From an uncultured Lachnospiraceae bacterium (GTDB lineage Bacteria > Bacillota > Clostridia > Lachnospirales > Lachnospiraceae), in assembly GCA_910578345.1 (NCBI GenBank), contig CAJTRA010000005.1, forward strand, positions 1 to 64,000: a DNA stretch of 64,000 nt. The letters run 5' to 3'. The position numbers and the translations under genes are program-made. The notes under the pieces were generated by a model. The model was not told the DNA's origin. It was given only the letters and a program-made list of their open reading frames with translations, and made no database searches. This document shows, piece by piece, positions 7,149 to 16,051 of this stretch (positions within the stretch are counted from its first letter, which is position 1; every line of letters begins with the position of its first letter).

Positions 7149-9482
7149 ATGAAAAAGAAACATGTAGCATTGCTGCTGTCTATGGCAATGGTACTGTCCT
7201 TGACTGCCTGTGGCGGAAGCGATGCGCCGGCAGCCGATGAGACACCTGCGCAGAGCAGCGACGACGCGGCGGCTTCTACAGAAGATACTGCTGCTGAGGA
7301 TGCTTCCGATGGGGAGACTTCTGATGCGGCGCCGGCCAATGATACACTGGTAGCCAGTGTGGAACAGGGTCTGGAAGGGAAGTTTTCCCCGTATTTTGCA
7401 CTGGCAGCTAATGATGTAATGATCGATGAGATGATCCGTGTCTACACACTGGAGGTTGACCGTGTGGGCAATCCGATCTTGAAAGGAATCGAAGGAGAGA
7501 CCCGTTCTTACAACGGAACAGACTATACTTATTACACAGCGTCCGATATCGAGATCACAGAGAACGAGGACGGCACTGTTTATTACGATATGACAATTCG
7601 CGACGACATTCAGTTTACCGACGGCACGACCGCAGATATTGACGACGTGATCTTTGGTATGTATGTTTATCTGGATCCCACCTATGATGGAAATGCTACC
7701 CTGTATTCCACAGCGATCGAGGGAATCGAGGAGTACCGCAGCGGTATGGAGCCGCTCTACAGCCTGTTGATTAAGGCAGGAGAGGACAATACAGATTTCA
7801 CCAACTGGGATGAGGCGACCCAGAAAGCGTTCTGGGAGACAGATTTCCCGGCAGCACAGCAGGGATTTGCGCAGGCGATCCTGGATTATTGTATTGCCAG
7901 CGGATATGCGGCAGAAGGCGATCCGGTAGAAGTGATCGCTCCCAACTGGGGATTTGAGGGGCTGCCGGAGGGCGCTACCGCGCAGGATTTCTTCGACGCT
8001 ATGTTAGAGGCATATGAAGGCGATTACAATGCACTGTCCGAGGCGGAAGCGGCAAACGGCGTTACGATCTGGAGCCTGCTTGACTCGGCTTATCAGGTTG
8101 GTGTCGAGACTGGCGAATCTGCGCCGAATGTTTCCGGCATCCAGCGTACAGGCGATTACTCCATGCGTGTGGTAGCCGACAAGGTTGACGCGTCCATGAT
8201 TTATCAGCTGCAGATCCCGATCTCGCCGATGCACTACTATGGCGACGAGAGCCTGTACGACTATGAGAATAACAGCTTCGGTTTCCCGAAGGGCGATTTA
8301 TCCGGCGTAAAGGCCAAGACTGGTAAGTCTTTAGGTGCAGGCCCTTATATCTTAAAGGATTATTCCAACGGCGTCGTTTATATGGACGCAAACCCGAATT
8401 ACTTTAAGGGCGCACCCAAGATCGCACACTTGAACTTTATGGAAGCGGCAGAGGCAGATAAGGTGACGGGTATCACGGCAGGCACGATGGATATCACGGA
8501 CCCAAGCTACTCCACCGACGTGGCCAATCAGGTTGCTGAGTTAAACGGCGGCAACACAGATCTGGACGGCGATGTGATTACGACCCGCCTGATTGACTAT
8601 CGCGGCTACGGTTATGTAGGTCTTGCGGCGAATAATGTGAAAGTAGGGGACGACGGTTCTTCCGAGGCATCCCGCAACCTGCGGAAAGCGCTGGCAACTG
8701 TGATCTCTGCTTATCGTGATGAGGGTATTGATTCTTACTACGGCAATACCGCATCGGTGATCAACTACCCGATCTCCAATACTTCCTGGGCAGCGCCTCA
8801 GGTTACGGACGACGGTTATCAGCTTGCTTATTCTGTAGATGTAGAGGGCAATCCGATCTATACGGATGGGATGTCTGCGGAGGACAGATATGCGGCAGCT
8901 TTAGAAGCGGCTCTTGGTTATCTGGAGGCGGCAGGTTACACGGTAGAAGACGGTAAGGTTACGGCGGCTCCGGCAGGTGCGAAGTTAGAGTATGTAGTGA
9001 ATATCGGCGCAGGCGGTGCAGGCGACCATCCTACGTTCCTGATCCTGAAGAATGCCAGTGATGCGCTTAGTTCCATCGGTATTACATTGACGGTCAATGA
9101 CCTTGCCAATGCCAGCGATCTGTATGCTTCTTACCAGACAGGCGTTGCAGATATGTGGTGTGCGGCATGGCAGGCAGGTACGGATCCGGATATGTACCAG
9201 TTATATCACAGCCAGGGTTCTACGAACTATTATCAGATCGCGGATGCAGATCTGGATGAGATGATCGAGGCGGCACGTCTGTCCACAGATCAGACTTATC
9301 GTAAGGGCCTGTACAAGGCAGCGATGGAGATTATCATGGATTGGGGCGTAGAGCTTCCTGTTTACCAGCGTTCCGAGTGCGTGATGCTCTCCACAGAGCG
9401 CGTGAACAGAGACACGCTTCCGACAGACATGACTCCTTATCTGTCATGGCAGCAGGAAGTACAGAATCTGGAAATGAAATAA
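7149..9482 (+). CDS. oppA: Oligopeptide ABC transporter substrate-binding lipoprotein, enlarged
   Basis: 777 residues from the ATG at 7149, selected by GGGAGG at 7136-7141 and the signal sequence; a longer in-frame start at 7041 would put 36 residues before the signal peptide. The lipobox LTAC places the lipid-anchored Cys at residue 21, followed by an acidic Ala/Ser/Asp linker to ~65. The body is a family-5 solute-binding protein (IQFTDGT.ADIDDVIF..., SLGAGPYILKDY, DMWCAAWQAGTDPDMYQLYHS). The family is usually ~530-600 residues; an extra block at about residues 197-330 (from YRSGMEPLYS to SGIQRTGDYS) explains most of the excess. It binds peptides outside the membrane for the permeases that follow. 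Located first in the operon with a hairpin after it, consistent with higher expression than the permeases. Confidence 0.93.
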   Translation: MKKKHVALLLSMAMVLSLTACGGSDAPAADETPAQSSDDAAASTEDTAAEDASDGETSDAAPANDTLVASVEQGLEGKFSPYFALAANDVMIDEMIRVYTLEVDRVGNPILKGIEGETRSYNGTDYTYYTASDIEITENEDGTVYYDMTIRDDIQFTDGTTADIDDVIFGMYVYLDPTYDGNATLYSTAIEGIEEYRSGMEPLYSLLIKAGEDNTDFTNWDEATQKAFWETDFPAAQQGFAQAILDYCIASGYAAEGDPVEVIAPNWGFEGLPEGATAQDFFDAMLEAYEGDYNALSEAEAANGVTIWSLLDSAYQVGVETGESAPNVSGIQRTGDYSMRVVADKVDASMIYQLQIPISPMHYYGDESLYDYENNSFGFPKGDLSGVKAKTGKSLGAGPYILKDYSNGVVYMDANPNYFKGAPKIAHLNFMEAAEADKVTGITAGTMDITDPSYSTDVANQVAELNGGNTDLDGDVITTRLIDYRGYGYVGLAANNVKVGDDGSSEASRNLRKALATVISAYRDEGIDSYYGNTASVINYPISNTSWAAPQVTDDGYQLAYSVDVEGNPIYTDGMSAEDRYAAALEAALGYLEAAGYTVEDGKVTAAPAGAKLEYVVNIGAGGAGDHPTFLILKNASDALSSIGITLTVNDLANASDLYASYQTGVADMWCAAWQAGTDPDMYQLYHSQGSTNYYQIADADLDEMIEAARLSTDQTYRKGLYKAAMEIIMDWGVELPVYQRSECVMLSTERVNRDTLPTDMTPYLSWQQEVQNLEMK

Positions 9483-9511
9483 AAAGACGTGTAAAGTTTG
9501 TTTCAGATATT

Positions 9512-9540
9512 TTCCCTGCTCCGTTGGGGCAGGGAATTTT
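9512..9540 (+). terminator. Intra-operon hairpin after oppA
   Basis: TTCCCTGC (9512-9519) pairs with GCAGGGAA (9529-9536), extended by CC/GG inside, followed by TTTTCTTAG. A partial terminator or 3' mRNA stabiliser between binding protein and permease is common in such operons. Confidence 0.65.
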
Positions 9541-9597
9541 CTTAGATATGCCTCTCTTGGGAGGGGTTACATTATGGATTGAGAAGGAGGGATAGTT

Positions 9598-10584
9598 GTG
9601 CGTAACTATATCATCAAGCGCATATTGTTATCGATCCTTATCCTCTTCAGCGTGACATTCATCATTTATGCAGTTCTGCGCTGTCTGCCGGCTTCCTATG
9701 TGGAGACGATGGCGATGCAGCTTGCACAGGCGCCGGGGGCGAAACCCTATGAAGAATGGATCGCACAGCTTAACGCATCCTATGGATTGGATAAGGGTAT
9801 TATTGCCGGGTATTTTACCTGGTTGGGAGATTTTGCCCGTGGGAATTTCGGAGACAGTTGGAAATTCACGGTTCCGGTGGTCGAGAAGTTCCATGACGTG
9901 ATCTGGCTTTCTTTTGTAATGGCGGCCATTTCTTTTATTCTGCAGATTCTGATTGCAATACCGTTAGGTATCATTGCTGCCACCAAACAATATTCGAAAG
10001 CGGATTATGCGATTACGGCAGGCGCTTTGATCGGTATTTCGTTACCATCTTTCTTCTTTGCCTCCTTATTGAAATTGGTTTTTGCCGTTAAGCTGCAGTG
10101 GTTTGATGTATCTGGTCTTGTGGGCCGTACTTTTGCTCAGATGAATTCCTGGGAGCAGTTCTTAGATAAGGCGCAGCATCTGGTGCTGCCGATCGCTACC
10201 TTAGTCATTACTTCCATCGGTCCGCTGATGCGTTATACAAGGACCAATATGCTGGAAGTTCTGAATGCCGATTACATACGGACGGCCAGAGCCAAAGGGT
10301 TAAGCGAACATACGGTTATCTACAAACATGCTTTTCGCAATACGCTGATTACGCTGGTGACAATCATTGGCGGATCTTTACCGGGATTTTTTACTGGTGC
10401 GCTGATCACGGAGACGCTGTTCTCCATTCCGGGAATCGGCTGGACGTCTTATCAGTCCATGATCATCGGTGATATTCCGTTTACGATGTTTTATATGACT
10501 TTTATTGCTGTTTTGACGTTGGCCAGCAATCTGCTCACCGACATTCTCTATGCCGTGGTTGATCCCCGCGTGCGTATCGCCTAG
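9598..10584 (+). CDS. oppB: Oligopeptide ABC transporter permease, OppB/DppB type
   Basis: 328 residues from GTG at 9598, with AAGGAGG ten bases upstream. N-terminus MRNYIIKRILLSILILFSVTFIIY is the standard first membrane segment of this family. Six membrane segments; the cytoplasmic coupling loop is ARAKGLSEHTVIYKHAFRNTL, the EAA-like motif that docks onto the ATPases, and it ends DILYAVVDPRVRIA. It forms the channel together with the OppC-type permease 14 bp downstream. Confidence 0.93.
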   Translation: MRNYIIKRILLSILILFSVTFIIYAVLRCLPASYVETMAMQLAQAPGAKPYEEWIAQLNASYGLDKGIIAGYFTWLGDFARGNFGDSWKFTVPVVEKFHDVIWLSFVMAAISFILQILIAIPLGIIAATKQYSKADYAITAGALIGISLPSFFFASLLKLVFAVKLQWFDVSGLVGRTFAQMNSWEQFLDKAQHLVLPIATLVITSIGPLMRYTRTNMLEVLNADYIRTARAKGLSEHTVIYKHAFRNTLITLVTIIGGSLPGFFTGALITETLFSIPGIGWTSYQSMIIGDIPFTMFYMTFIAVLTLASNLLTDILYAVVDPRVRIA

Positions 10585-10598
10585 AAAGGAGGAAGGAT

Positions 10599-12155
10599 AT
10601 GTCTGATAAGAATAAGATAAATGAGCAGGCAAACGGCGCTTCTGAGGAAATACTGTCCTTAAATGACGACCGCCGTGTCAGAACACTTTCTCCCGGTGCG
10701 CTGGTGGTGAAACGCTTTTTCCGCAATCGTCTGGCGGTGCTTGGATTAGTGATCCTGGCGGTCATGTTTGTGTTCTCTTTTGTGGGCGGCATGATTTCTC
10801 CTTACGGACAGGATGAGCAGTTTTATACGTATACCTATCTGGAAAAAGAATACGTGGGTGTGACGAGGAATGAAGACTTCCGTTATGTCTCCGCTGAGGG
10901 TCAGGAATTTGGCTCGGCGGCGCAGGCGCAGTTTCTGATGGCGCAGATGATGGGCAAGACGGAATTTGATTATAAAGAGGTAACTTATGGCGTGGCAGAA
11001 GAAGGAAAGGATTTCTACGCGGTTTCTGTAGATGGTTCTGTGATCGCGATTGCCTATAAAGATATCGTAAATGCCGCTGACAATAAAGAGGAGCCGCCAT
11101 TTGGCGTGAAGTATGAAGCACTGAAGCTTTACACCAATGGGGGAACGGGAAACTTTACCGTAGATGGTGCAGAATATATGCTGGATGAGGATGGCAATAT
11201 TCTGCAGGGAGAAGAGATTCTTGGCTATATCAGCCGTTTTGTCGTGCAGTCGAAGGAGAACGGTGTTGTGGTCTCCAGAGATTTCAAGGAAAACCTGGAA
11301 CAAGTCCTGGATCATGAGGGGACTGAATTTACCTATACAGGAGAGGACGGCGAAGAACATAACTATACGATCACCTATGACGCCAGCGCCAAAGTCTGGT
11401 CAGTCATGCAGGAGACGGAGACCTATGTATACAGTCAGTATGAGTCTCCCTCTGCGACGCATCCTCTGGGTACTGACAGCAATGGTATGGATATGCTGAC
11501 CCGTCTGATGTACGGCGGAAGAGTTTCCCTGATCATTGGTTTCATCGTGGTTATCATCGAGACGTTGTTAGGAGCGATCCTGGGGGGGATTTCAGGCTAT
11601 TTCGGCAAATGGGTGGATAATCTGATCATGCGGATCGTAGATATCTTCTACTGTATTCCTTCCATGCCGTTGATTATTATTCTGGGTGCGGCGATGGATG
11701 GGATGCGTGTGGATCCACAAGTTCGTATGTTGTATCTGATGCTGGTGCTCGGCATTCTGGGATGGCCGGGGATAGCCCGTCTGGTCCGCGGACAGATCCT
11801 GTCCTTGCGTGAACAGGAGTTTATGACGGCGACGGAAGCCTGCGGCATCCGGGTCTCCCGCAGAATCTTCAAGCATCTGATTCCCAACGTGATCCCGCAG
11901 TTGATCGTTACCTGTACGATGAATTTAGGTTCCGTGATGCTGACAGAGGCGACCCTGTCCTTCTTAGGACTTGGTGTTAAGTTCCCATTTGCCTCTTGGG
12001 GTAATATCATCAATGATGTTAAGAACTCCTATGTTTTGACTACGTATTGGTTTATCTGGATTCCGGCAGGTGTGTGTCTGTCGCTTGCAGTTCTGGGATT
12101 TAACTTCGTGGGGGACGGCCTGCGGGACGCTTTTGACCCCAGAATGAAACGTTAG
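10599..12155 (+). CDS. oppC: Oligopeptide ABC transporter permease, OppC/DppC type, with large extracytoplasmic insertion
   Basis: 518 residues against the usual ~300. Residues 37-65 are the first membrane segment (LAVLGLVILAVMFVFSFVGG). The normal short loop is replaced by about 215 extra residues (~71-285), acidic and rich in Tyr, before the family resumes at HPLGTDSNGMDMLTRLMYGGR (His288). The C-terminal permease domain is complete, with coupling motif EACGIRVSRRIFKHLIPN and end FVGDGLRDAFDPRMKR. By topology the insertion faces outward, where the binding protein docks. GAAAGGAGGAAGGAT precedes the ATG. The insertion has tandem-looking half units (VGVTRNEDFRYVS, YGVAEEGKDFYAVS), so it may itself be duplicated. 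Confidence 0.92.
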   Translation: MSDKNKINEQANGASEEILSLNDDRRVRTLSPGALVVKRFFRNRLAVLGLVILAVMFVFSFVGGMISPYGQDEQFYTYTYLEKEYVGVTRNEDFRYVSAEGQEFGSAAQAQFLMAQMMGKTEFDYKEVTYGVAEEGKDFYAVSVDGSVIAIAYKDIVNAADNKEEPPFGVKYEALKLYTNGGTGNFTVDGAEYMLDEDGNILQGEEILGYISRFVVQSKENGVVVSRDFKENLEQVLDHEGTEFTYTGEDGEEHNYTITYDASAKVWSVMQETETYVYSQYESPSATHPLGTDSNGMDMLTRLMYGGRVSLIIGFIVVIIETLLGAILGGISGYFGKWVDNLIMRIVDIFYCIPSMPLIIILGAAMDGMRVDPQVRMLYLMLVLGILGWPGIARLVRGQILSLREQEFMTATEACGIRVSRRIFKHLIPNVIPQLIVTCTMNLGSVMLTEATLSFLGLGVKFPFASWGNIINDVKNSYVLTTYWFIWIPAGVCLSLAVLGFNFVGDGLRDAFDPRMKR

Positions 12156-12208
12156 GAGGGAAATAGGTATGGATACGATGTTGAGAAAGAAATGGGGGTG
12201 CAGGTATT

Positions 12209-13360
12209 ATGGCTAAGAATAAACCGGAAGGATACCTTACCGCGAAAGAATCCCGCAAGATCTCGAAGGAGAACCGTCGGATCACCAACCAGTTCGAGAA
12301 AGCGCGCAAGCGTAGGAATGTGCCGGAATCTGAATATATGACGACGATGCATCATGCTGACAATGCGGTAGAGTTTGACAATCTGCATACTTATTTTTTC
12401 ACGGATGCGGGTACTGTCAAGTCAGTAGACGGCGTCAGCTTCGATGTGCCGATCGGTAAGACGGTGGGTGTGGTAGGAGAGTCTGGCTGTGGGAAATCAG
12501 TGACCAGTCTGTCGTTGATGCAGTTGATCCAGAGACCTCAGGGGCAGATCGTGGAAGGAGAAATACGACTCAACCTGGGTAATGGCAAAGCTTATAATAT
12601 TGCCAAAACGCCCAACGAGAAGATGATGAACCTGCGGGGCAACTATGTGTCCATGATCTTCCAGGAGCCTATGACCAGCTTAAATCCGGTGTTCCGTATT
12701 GGAGAACAGGTGAACGAGGTTATTTCCCTGCATGACGGGGAAGGAAAGTCCAAGGAAGAGATCAAGGGCCGCACCATTGAGCTGCTCGAAATGGTGGGGA
12801 TCGCCAACAGCGAGGGCGTCTATCAGATGTACCCGCATGAGCTGTCCGGCGGTATGCGTCAGCGTGTCATGATCGCGATGGCGCTGGCCTGCAATCCAAG
12901 GATTATCATAGCTGACGAGCCGACGACGGCGCTTGATGTGACGATTCAGGCGCAGATCTTAGACCTGCTTCGGAATCTGAAAGATAAGATCAATTCTTCC
13001 ATCATGCTGATCACCCATGACCTGGGTGTGATCGCGGAGATGGCGGATTATGTAGTAGTCATGTATGCAGGACGTGTGGTTGAGAAAGGAACGGTACGGG
13101 ACATCTTTACCAACCCTTCTCATCCGTATACGATCGGCCTGATGGCATCGAAACCGGTGGTGGGTAAGCAGGTAGACAGACTCTATTCGATTCCCGGTAA
13201 AGTTCCCAACCCTGTAAACATGCCGGATTATTGTTACTATAAGGATCGCTGTGAAATGTGCGTGGAGAGCTGTGCGGGGGAATATCCTGGAGAGATCAGC
13301 CTGTCGGAAACGCACAAAGTCAGCTGTTATCGATTCTATGACAGAAAGGGGGAGAAATAG
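12209..13360 (+). CDS. oppD: Oligopeptide ABC transporter ATP-binding protein, OppD type
   Basis: 383 residues. Walker A GESGCGKS, Q-loop IFQEPMTSLNP, signature LSGGMRQR, Walker B IIADEPTTALD, and switch His in ITHDLGVIAEMADYV. The C-terminal oligopeptide-transporter extension has the cysteine cluster CYYKDRCEMCVESC, seen in this family and in some members reported to hold an Fe-S cluster. About 45 basic residues precede the ATPase core; a later in-frame Met near residue 44 is an alternative start. Confidence 0.93.
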   Translation: MAKNKPEGYLTAKESRKISKENRRITNQFEKARKRRNVPESEYMTTMHHADNAVEFDNLHTYFFTDAGTVKSVDGVSFDVPIGKTVGVVGESGCGKSVTSLSLMQLIQRPQGQIVEGEIRLNLGNGKAYNIAKTPNEKMMNLRGNYVSMIFQEPMTSLNPVFRIGEQVNEVISLHDGEGKSKEEIKGRTIELLEMVGIANSEGVYQMYPHELSGGMRQRVMIAMALACNPRIIIADEPTTALDVTIQAQILDLLRNLKDKINSSIMLITHDLGVIAEMADYVVVMYAGRVVEKGTVRDIFTNPSHPYTIGLMASKPVVGKQVDRLYSIPGKVPNPVNMPDYCYYKDRCEMCVESCAGEYPGEISLSETHKVSCYRFYDRKGEK

Positions 13361-14389
13361 ATGGCGGATGCAAATACGATGACAGAGAAAGCATTCACCC
13401 CTGTGACTTACGATCCGCAATATATTCTGATGGTCAATGAGCTGAAGAAATATTTTCCCATCAAGAGCGGCATGGTTGCCAAGACGGTTGGTTATGTGAA
13501 AGCGGTAGACGGCGTTACTTTTAATCTGAAACGCGGTACGACCATGGGACTGGTGGGAGAGTCAGGCTGCGGCAAGACGACCACGGGACGTACAATCCTG
13601 CGGCTTTCCGGGGCAAAGACCGACGGAGAAGTGCTGTTTAATGGAAAAGAGGTTTATGATCTTACCAATAAAGAGATGCGGACCATGCGGACGAAGATGC
13701 AGATCATCTTCCAGGATCCGTTCTCCAGCCTGTCGCCGAGACTGCCGGTGGGTGAGATTATCGGAGAGGCAGTCAGGGAGCATGGACTTGTCAGTAAGGC
13801 GCAGTTCAATGACTATATCGATGAGATTATGGATCGCTGCGGTCTGCAGCCGTTTCACAAGGACCGCTATCCGCATGAGTTTTCCGGCGGACAGAGACAG
13901 CGTATCTGTATCGCCCGTGCATTGGCATTAAATCCAGAGTTTGTCGTCTGTGATGAGCCGGTTTCGGCGCTGGATGTGTCCATTCAGGCACAGATCATCA
14001 ACTTGTTGAAGGATCTGCAGGAGCGGTATCATTTGACGTATCTGTTTATTTCTCACGACTTAAGCGTTGTGGAACATATCTCGGATACGGTGGGTGTTAT
14101 GTATCTGGGTAATCTGGTGGAGTACGGGGATACGGAGGATATTTTCAAAAATCCGCTCCATCCTTATACAAAGGCATTGTTTTCTGCGATTCCGGTGCCG
14201 GATCCTGATGCGAAGATGAACCGGATCGTGCTGGAGGGGACCATTCCTTCTCCGGCAAATCCGCCTTCCGGCTGTAAGTTCCACACCCGTTGTGCGAACT
14301 GCATGGCGAAATGTAAGGAAGTGGCGCCGCAGCAGAAAGAGATTGAACCTGGCCATTATGTGGTATGTCATTTGTATGACAGTGTATAA
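13361..14389 (+). CDS. oppF: Oligopeptide ABC transporter ATP-binding protein, OppF type
   Basis: 342 residues, starting directly after the oppD stop, with AAAGGGGGAGAA upstream. Walker A GESGCGKT, Q-loop IFQDPFSSLSP, signature FSGGQRQR, Walker B VVCDEPVSALD, switch His in ISHDLSVVEHISD. The C-terminal extension includes CKFHTRCANCMAKC. It forms the heterodimeric motor with OppD. Confidence 0.94.
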   Translation: MADANTMTEKAFTPVTYDPQYILMVNELKKYFPIKSGMVAKTVGYVKAVDGVTFNLKRGTTMGLVGESGCGKTTTGRTILRLSGAKTDGEVLFNGKEVYDLTNKEMRTMRTKMQIIFQDPFSSLSPRLPVGEIIGEAVREHGLVSKAQFNDYIDEIMDRCGLQPFHKDRYPHEFSGGQRQRICIARALALNPEFVVCDEPVSALDVSIQAQIINLLKDLQERYHLTYLFISHDLSVVEHISDTVGVMYLGNLVEYGDTEDIFKNPLHPYTKALFSAIPVPDPDAKMNRIVLEGTIPSPANPPSGCKFHTRCANCMAKCKEVAPQQKEIEPGHYVVCHLYDSV

Positions 14390-14436
14390 GAAGAAAGTCT
14401 ATACGTTTGCGGCGGGGACGACAGGGAGGTTTGAGC

Positions 14437-14727
14437 ATGGGCCGAAAGGACAAGTTTGAGGACGATGGGCGCACGATCGCCGATATGAGCGGCATAGAAA
14501 GCGCTGGTCTGTTTGGAAGACGGCCCCGCACTTCGCCTGCGAAGAAAGATGGGAGAAGAAATAGCAGTGACCAGAATGATACGGAAAATATGCTTCCGAT
14601 ACCGCCATTTACATGGCAGGAGAGAATACGCTATGTTGTGATGGCGCTGGGCGCGGCCCTTCTGATCGGGGTGGTTCTGTTAGGAGGGATCGCGTTTGTT
14701 ATCTGGTTATTTACGCTGTATGTATAG
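14437..14727 (+). CDS. Small hypothetical membrane protein, 96 aa
   Basis: Start at 14437 because GGGAGG lies eight bases upstream. The first ~60 residues are charged and probably disordered. One hydrophobic segment near the C-terminus (YVVMALGAALLIGVVLLGGIAFVIWLFTLYV) makes a single-pass protein with a cytoplasmic N-terminus. It is the last gene of operon 1, 47 bp after oppF and before a strong terminator. Not recognised; possibly an accessory of the importer, by position only. Confidence 0.65.
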   Translation: MGRKDKFEDDGRTIADMSGIESAGLFGRRPRTSPAKKDGRRNSSDQNDTENMLPIPPFTWQERIRYVVMALGAALLIGVVLLGGIAFVIWLFTLYV

Positions 14728-14790
14728 CACAGCGGGGAATAAAATATAGGATAGATAAGAGTGTAAAATATTTCATAGCGCTGCGAAAAT

Positions 14791-14834
14791 GCAGGGAAAA
14801 TTCTTGAAAAACAGGGATTTTCCTTGCTTTTTTC
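14791..14834 (+). terminator. Terminator of importer operon 1
   Basis: GCAGGGAAAAT (14791-14801) pairs with ATTTTCCTTGC (14817-14827), one G-T pair, followed by a run of T. Confidence 0.85.
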
Positions 14835-14854
14835 AATCAATCTTCCAAAAGTGC

Positions 14855-14882
14855 TTGACAAAATAACCCCTTTTTTGATAGT
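14855..14882 (+). promoter_or_regulatory. Promoter of importer operon 2
   Basis: TTGACA (14855-14860), 16-bp spacer, GATAGT (14877-14882). It leaves a leader of roughly 175 nt before the oppB start at 15066; I see no riboswitch fold in it. Confidence 0.6.
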
Positions 14883-15065
14883 ATAGTAAAGATTTTTGGA
14901 GGGACGATGGTGTTGCTCTGGACGACGCTATGGTTCCTTTCTTTTTGGCGTATGGAGAGTGTACAGCTTCCTGGAAGCAATCCGGCGCTTCTTATAGCAG
15001 GAATGGCAATCATAGAAAGTATGCAGAATGGCGCTTTCTATTTATTTAAAGAAGGAGACTTTAGT

Positions 15066-15983
15066 ATGTTAAAGTATGTGACGAAACGAGTGATCCTGGG
15101 GATCGTGACCATCTGGGCGGTCGCAACCCTGACTTTCTTTCTGATGAACATGGTTCCCGGCGGACCCTTCCTTTCTGAGAAGGCGATCAGTCCGCAGGCC
15201 ACTGCCGCTCTTGAGGCGAAATACGGCCTGGATAAACCCCTGATGCAAAGATACGCGACTTATATGACGGATGCCTTGCACGGCGATTTCGGAGACAGCT
15301 TAAAGCAGAGAGGACGTACCGTGATGTCCATCATCAAGATGAAATTCCCGGTATCGGCAAGAGTAGGCGGAATCTCCGTACTTGTGGCGTTATGCCTGGG
15401 AGTCCCGCTGGGGTGTATGGCGGCCCTGAAACGAGGGAAATTTTTAGACAGCCTGATTAGCGTTGTCTCGACTTGCGGGATTGCGGTGCCAAGCTTTGTG
15501 GTCTGTACGCTACTTATGTATGTGCTGGGTGTGAATCTGAAACTGCTTCCGACCATGGGACTTAAGAGCTGGCAGCATTATATTATGCCTGTGATCGCGC
15601 TTTCTTTCTATCCGACGGCTTACATAATGAGACTGATGCGTTCTTCCATGCTGGATGTACTGGGGCAGGACTATATGCGCACGGCGAAGGCCAAGGGTGT
15701 GGCGGGTTTCTGGATCATGTTTAAACATGCGCTGCGCAACGCGATTCTTCCAGTGGTAACTTACGTGGGTCCCATGCTGGCCTACACGGTGACGGGAAGC
15801 TTTGTGGTGGAGAAGATTTTCGTTATTCCGGGTCTGGGCGGAGAGTTTATCGGCGCCATCGGCGGACGTGATTATACTTTGATCATGGGCACCACCATTT
15901 TCCTGGCGACTTTGATTATTATCATGAATGTGATTGTTGATATTGTATACAAGATTGTTGACCCTCGTATCAAATTAAAATAA
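15066..15983 (+). CDS. oppB: Oligopeptide ABC transporter permease, OppB type (operon 2)
   Basis: 305 residues from ATG 15066, where AAGGAG stands upstream and MLKYVTKRVILGIVTIWAVATLTFFL is the canonical OppB N-terminus; the open frame reaches further upstream, but that part is leader. FLMNMVPGGPFLSEK is typical of OppB. Coupling motif AKAKGVAGFWIMFKHALRNAI; ends VDIVYKIVDPRIKLK. First gene of a second importer in the order oppB-C-D-F-A, different from operon 1. Confidence 0.94.
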   Translation: MLKYVTKRVILGIVTIWAVATLTFFLMNMVPGGPFLSEKAISPQATAALEAKYGLDKPLMQRYATYMTDALHGDFGDSLKQRGRTVMSIIKMKFPVSARVGGISVLVALCLGVPLGCMAALKRGKFLDSLISVVSTCGIAVPSFVVCTLLMYVLGVNLKLLPTMGLKSWQHYIMPVIALSFYPTAYIMRLMRSSMLDVLGQDYMRTAKAKGVAGFWIMFKHALRNAILPVVTYVGPMLAYTVTGSFVVEKIFVIPGLGGEFIGAIGGRDYTLIMGTTIFLATLIIIMNVIVDIVYKIVDPRIKLK

Positions 15984-16051
15984 CGTGAGAGAATGTCCAG
16001 GAAGATGGCATTCTCTGCAGAATACCATGTATCTATGTATGGAGGTTAGAG

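Noticed and set aside
14907..15065. 53-residue extension of OppB 2
   Set aside because: The canonical OppB N-terminus and an AAGGAG site are at 15066; the upstream part is leader after the promoter.
14888..15065. Possible riboswitch or T-box in the long leader of importer operon 2
   Set aside because: I could not find a T-box sequence, specifier loop or a terminator/antiterminator pair.
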